A stretch of DNA of 64,000 nt from Glycocaulis sp050485565 (GTDB taxonomy: Bacteria > Pseudomonadota > Alphaproteobacteria > Caulobacterales > Maricaulaceae), in assembly GCF_050485565.1 (NCBI RefSeq), contig NZ_JBJHBQ010000008.1, positions 1-64,000 on the forward strand. Reading direction: 5' to 3'. Each line of letters begins with the position of its first letter. Position 1 is the stretch's first letter. This document shows positions 61,395-64,000 of this stretch, piece after piece. The notes below the pieces were generated by a model, which was given only the letters and a program-made list of their open reading frames with translations, was not told where the DNA came from and searched no databases. The translations under genes and the position numbers were made by a program.

Positions 61395-63185
61395 TCAGAA
61401 TTGTTCGGCGGTCAGAGCCATCATCGTGTCGGCCCCGGCCTCCACCTTGGCCAGATGCGCGTCGGCATCGGGCAGCCAGCGCTGCAGGAAGTAATGCCCG
61501 GTCGCCAGCTTGGAGGCGTAGATGGGATCGTCAGAGCCTTCGGCGATCTTCTCCAGCGACACTTTCGCCATCCGGCCCCACATCCAGGCAAAGCAGGTCA
61601 GGCCAAAGAGGTGGAGATAATCGGTCGATGCCGCACCGGCATTGTCGAAATTCTCCAGCCCCTTCTCGACCAGCCAGTTGGTGGCTTTTTGCAGCTTGGC
61701 CTTGGTTGCGGCGAGACCGTCCAGGAAGGGCTCCAGCTCCTTATTGCCTTTATTGTCGGCCACGAAGGCGTCCATCTCGGCAAAGAAGGTGTTGATCGGG
61801 CGCATGCCGTTCATGGCGAGCTTGCGGCCCACCAGATCGAGCGCCTGCACGCCGTTCGTGCCTTCATAGATGAGGGTGATGCGTGCATCGCGCAGAAGCT
61901 GCTCAATGCCCCATTCGCGGGTGAAGCCCGACCCGCCATGGATCTGCAGGCCCTTTGAGACGCTGTCATAACCCTTGTCGGTCAGATACGCCTTCACGAT
62001 GGGGGTGAGCAGCGCCATGTAGTCGCCGGACTTGGTGCGGGTTTCCTCATCCGCGCCCTTGTGTTCCAGATCGCCCTGCAGCGCGGTCCACAGCGTGAAG
62101 GCGCGGCCTGCCTCGACGAACACTTTCTGGTCCATCAGCATGCGGCGCACATCGGGGTGGACGATGATCGGATCAGCGGGGCCATCAGGGTTTTTCGGCC
62201 CCGTCAGCGAGCGGCCCTGAATGCGGTCTTTGGCAAAGGCCAGCGAGTACTGGTAGGCGGTTTCGGCGAGCGCGAGACCCTGCAGGCCGACGCCCAGGCG
62301 CGCCTCGTTCATCATCACGAACATGATGCGCAGACCCTTATTCTCTTCGCCGACGAGCCAGCCTGTCGCGTCATCATAATTCATCACGCAGGTGGCGTTG
62401 CCGTGAATGCCCATCTTCTCTTCCAGCCCGCCGCACTTGACCGTGTTGCGCTTGCCCGGGTTGCCGTTCTCGTCGGGGATGAATTTGGGCACCACGAAGA
62501 GCGAGATGCCCTTCACGCCAGCGGGCGCGCCCTCAACGCGGGCGAGCACGAGGTGGATGATGTTCTTGCTCATCGGATGCTCACCGGCCGAGATCCAGAT
62601 CTTCTGGCCCGTGATGCGATAGCTGCCATCGCCATTGGGAATGGCGCGGGTGCGCAGCATGCCAAGGTCGGTACCGCAATGCGGCTCGGTCAGGTTCATC
62701 GTGCCTGACCATTCGCCGGAGATCATTTTCGGCAGGTAGAGCTGCTTCTGTTCATCCGAGCCGCCCACATAGAGCGCCTGCGCGGCACCGCCGGTCAGAC
62801 CCGGATACATGCCGAACGCCATATTGGTGGCCGTCACCATCTCGTTGAAGGCCAGGTTCAGATAGTGCGGCAGGCCCTGCCCGCCATATTCGGGGTCGGC
62901 TGACAGCGCCGTCCAGCCGCCCTCGGTCAGCTGGTCATAGGCTTCCTTGAAGCCTTTGGGGACCACCACCTCGCCATCGGGCTGAAGCTGACAGCCCTCA
63001 TGATCGCCCACCTTGTTGAGCGGGTAGAGCACGTTCTCGCAGAACTTGCCGCCTTCTTCGAGAATGGCATCGACAATATCGGCGCTGGCATCGGAAAAGC
63101 CCGCCAGATTGCCGTATTGCTGCACATTCAGCACATCGTTGAGGACGAAGCGCTGGTCACGGATAGGGGCGCGGTAGCTGGGCAT
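61395..63185 (-). CDS. Long acyl-CoA dehydrogenase (DmdC/FadE-like, with extra C-terminal domain)
   Basis: 596 residues, about 200 longer than a standard ACAD. The core has NLTEPHCGTDLGMLRTRAIPNGDGSYRITGQKIWISAGEH and LQIHGGSGFTREWGIEQLLRDARITLIYEGTNGVQALDLVGRKL. The last 130 residues form an added helical domain (NKELEPFLDGLAATKAKLQKATNWLVEKG...), as in DmdC-type and long-chain enzymes. Probable role: medium/long-chain acyl-CoA oxidation. It lies 26 bp upstream of the shorter dehydrogenase and downstream of a MerR regulator likely to control it. Confidence 0.94.
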   Translation of the reverse strand: MPSYRAPIRDQRFVLNDVLNVQQYGNLAGFSDASADIVDAILEEGGKFCENVLYPLNKVGDHEGCQLQPDGEVVVPKGFKEAYDQLTEGGWTALSADPEYGGQGLPHYLNLAFNEMVTATNMAFGMYPGLTGGAAQALYVGGSDEQKQLYLPKMISGEWSGTMNLTEPHCGTDLGMLRTRAIPNGDGSYRITGQKIWISAGEHPMSKNIIHLVLARVEGAPAGVKGISLFVVPKFIPDENGNPGKRNTVKCGGLEEKMGIHGNATCVMNYDDATGWLVGEENKGLRIMFVMMNEARLGVGLQGLALAETAYQYSLAFAKDRIQGRSLTGPKNPDGPADPIIVHPDVRRMLMDQKVFVEAGRAFTLWTALQGDLEHKGADEETRTKSGDYMALLTPIVKAYLTDKGYDSVSKGLQIHGGSGFTREWGIEQLLRDARITLIYEGTNGVQALDLVGRKLAMNGMRPINTFFAEMDAFVADNKGNKELEPFLDGLAATKAKLQKATNWLVEKGLENFDNAGAASTDYLHLFGLTCFAWMWGRMAKVSLEKIAEGSDDPIYASKLATGHYFLQRWLPDADAHLAKVEAGADTMMALTAEQF

Positions 63186-63242
63186 GAGGGGTGTCTCCGG
63201 GTCGTAAATTGAAAATCATTCAGTCAGCATGATGCAGGCGGG

Positions 63243-63725
63243 CTAGTCCGGCGGTCCCACCGACCACTGAACCAGGCGGGCGGCGGCCAGCGCCTCGAAG
63301 GCGCGCGCGCGGCGTTTGATGTCTTCGGGCGGCTCGCGGTCATTGAGGCGCTCTTCCATCCACACGCAGCCTGCTTCCAGCTCGCCTATCGCGTCATCTA
63401 TGTCGTCGCGCTGGCGTTTCAGGTCTTCGATACGCGCGCGGAAACGCTCAATGGAGTTTTCCAGATGACCGCGGCTGGCGTGCTCTGTCGCCTCAAGATC
63501 AAGCATTTCCTTGATCTCGGCCAGCGAAAACCCGACGCGCTTGCCGCGCAGGATGAGGATGAGGCGCGCCCGGTCCGCCGCCGTGTAGAGCCGGGTGGCC
63601 CCTTTGCGCTGCGGCGTGATGAGGCCCTGCTGCTCGTAAAACCGCAAGGCACGCGGCGTCACGCCGAACGAGGCGGCGAGATCACGTATCGAATAGAGTG
63701 TCTCGGACGGGGGTGTGGCCTTCAT
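63243..63725 (-). CDS. MerR-family transcriptional regulator of the fatty-acid block
   Basis: 160 residues. N-terminal winged helix YSIRDLAASFGVTPRALRFYEQQGLITPQRKGATRLYTAADRARL, then a dimerisation coiled coil (LENSIERFRARIEDLKRQRDDIDDAIGELE). No metal-binding cysteine cluster at the C-terminus, so it is a metabolite-responsive member, of the LiuR type that controls acyl-CoA catabolism. The start at 63725 avoids an extended basic tail. A palindrome lies 20 bp upstream. It is the first gene of the orientation that continues into the acyl-CoA dehydrogenases. Confidence 0.88.
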   Translation of the reverse strand: MKATPPSETLYSIRDLAASFGVTPRALRFYEQQGLITPQRKGATRLYTAADRARLILILRGKRVGFSLAEIKEMLDLEATEHASRGHLENSIERFRARIEDLKRQRDDIDDAIGELEAGCVWMEERLNDREPPEDIKRRARAFEALAAARLVQWSVGPPD

Positions 63726-63744
63726 GCGCGCACTTTCGATCAAG

Positions 63745-63760
63745 TTGACGTTCACGTCAA
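63745..63760. promoter_or_regulatory. Operator candidate for the MerR/LiuR-type regulator
   Basis: TTGACGTTCACGTCAA is a 14-of-16 palindrome just upstream of the regulator start, and TTGACG-like half-sites continue at ACGTCAA (63761-63766). It resembles the LiuR-type motif of ACGT-centred inverted repeats. It may mediate autoregulation. Confidence 0.55.
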
Positions 63761-63862
63761 CGTCAATTCGAGTTAACGCGCGACATCCTGCATGCCGCCT
63801 TGACCGCGCCCCAATGGCGCGCTTGGCTCTGGCTCGAGACTGCACCGAGGGAATGATACGCC

Positions 63863-64000
63863 ATGCCTGTCAGCACCATACTACTCGCCCTGTCACTGGC
63901 GGCAACGCCGCCTGCCGGGCCGTCGCGGCTTGATCCGACCGACATCGAGGCGCTGGAGGCCCTGCTGCGCGCGATGGATGCCGCCGAGGAGGAACAGGAG
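63863..64000 (+). CDS. Start of an exported protein, truncated by the window end
   Basis: An ATG at 63863 opens a frame of 46 codons to the window edge without a stop. The first 20 residues look like a signal peptide (MPVSTILLALSLAATPPAGP), then an acidic helical region (DIEALEALLRAMDAAEEEQE). It is divergent from the MerR gene. No family can be assigned from this fragment. Confidence 0.55.
   Translation, partial: MPVSTILLALSLAATPPAGPSRLDPTDIEALEALLRAMDAAEEEQE

Overview
The window is high-GC alphaproteobacterial DNA. Its best matches are to prosthecate, dimorphic bacteria of the Caulobacterales/Maricaulales type. The evidence is a cluster resembling holdfast-anchor genes hfaA-hfaB-hfaD, a TipF-like protein with a degenerate EAL domain, the flaF/flbT pair beside several short flagellins, sigma-54 promoters with upstream ftr-like palindromes, a TPR flagellin glycosyltransferase of the FlmG type, and a SapC-family protein. 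The species cannot be fixed from the sequence alone.

Layout. 1-245 is the 5' end of a 16S rRNA gene on the minus strand, with a boxA-like leader element and two candidate promoters. 0.9-4.7 kb holds housekeeping genes (CBS protein, DUF2157/GDYXXLXY pair, GST, rhomboid protease). 4.7-7.3 kb is the hfaABD-like cluster. 7.6-28.5 kb is a flagellar filament and glycan region: a 916-residue beta-propeller protein, pseB and pseC (convergent), an ammonium transporter with a porin, three flagellins, flaG, flaF, flbT, flmG, and a six-gene overlapping operon (ATP-grasp, methyltransferase, pseI, pseG, pseF, FAD oxidoreductase). 28.6-31.1 kb is a MoxR/VWA module. 31-45 kb holds GST, chorismate mutase, Hpt, exported superoxide dismutase, tipF, an OmpA lipoprotein, groESL, a Tat-exported GH3 glycosidase, hisS and a frameshifted sulfotransferase. 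45-53 kb holds a periplasmic redoxin, a ScsB/DsbD-like reductase, SapC, a TonB receptor divergent from zur, and a thioesterase. 53.4-54.8 kb is an AT-richer singleton with a possible PD-(D/E)XK core. 54.9-63.7 kb is a fatty-acid oxidation block (fadJ-like, fadA-like, two acyl-CoA dehydrogenases, OsmC, PaaI thioesterase) next to a MerR regulator with a palindromic operator candidate.

How the genes work together. The flagellin region reads as a complete filament-decoration unit. The Pse enzymes build and activate a nonulosonic acid, FlmG would attach it to flagellin, and FlaF/FlbT control flagellin production. Each flagellin has its own sigma-54 promoter with ftr-like sites roughly 100-180 bp upstream of the predicted transcription start. 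No PseH acetyltransferase gene is visible, while three extra enzymes (ATP-grasp, methyltransferase, FAD oxidoreductase) are locked into the Pse operon by overlapping start/stop codons. This suggests an unusual tailoring of the flagellar sugar and is the most interesting system in the window. Several intergenic gaps carry palindromic dispersed repeats. I saw no tRNA gene, CRISPR array, transposase or prophage.
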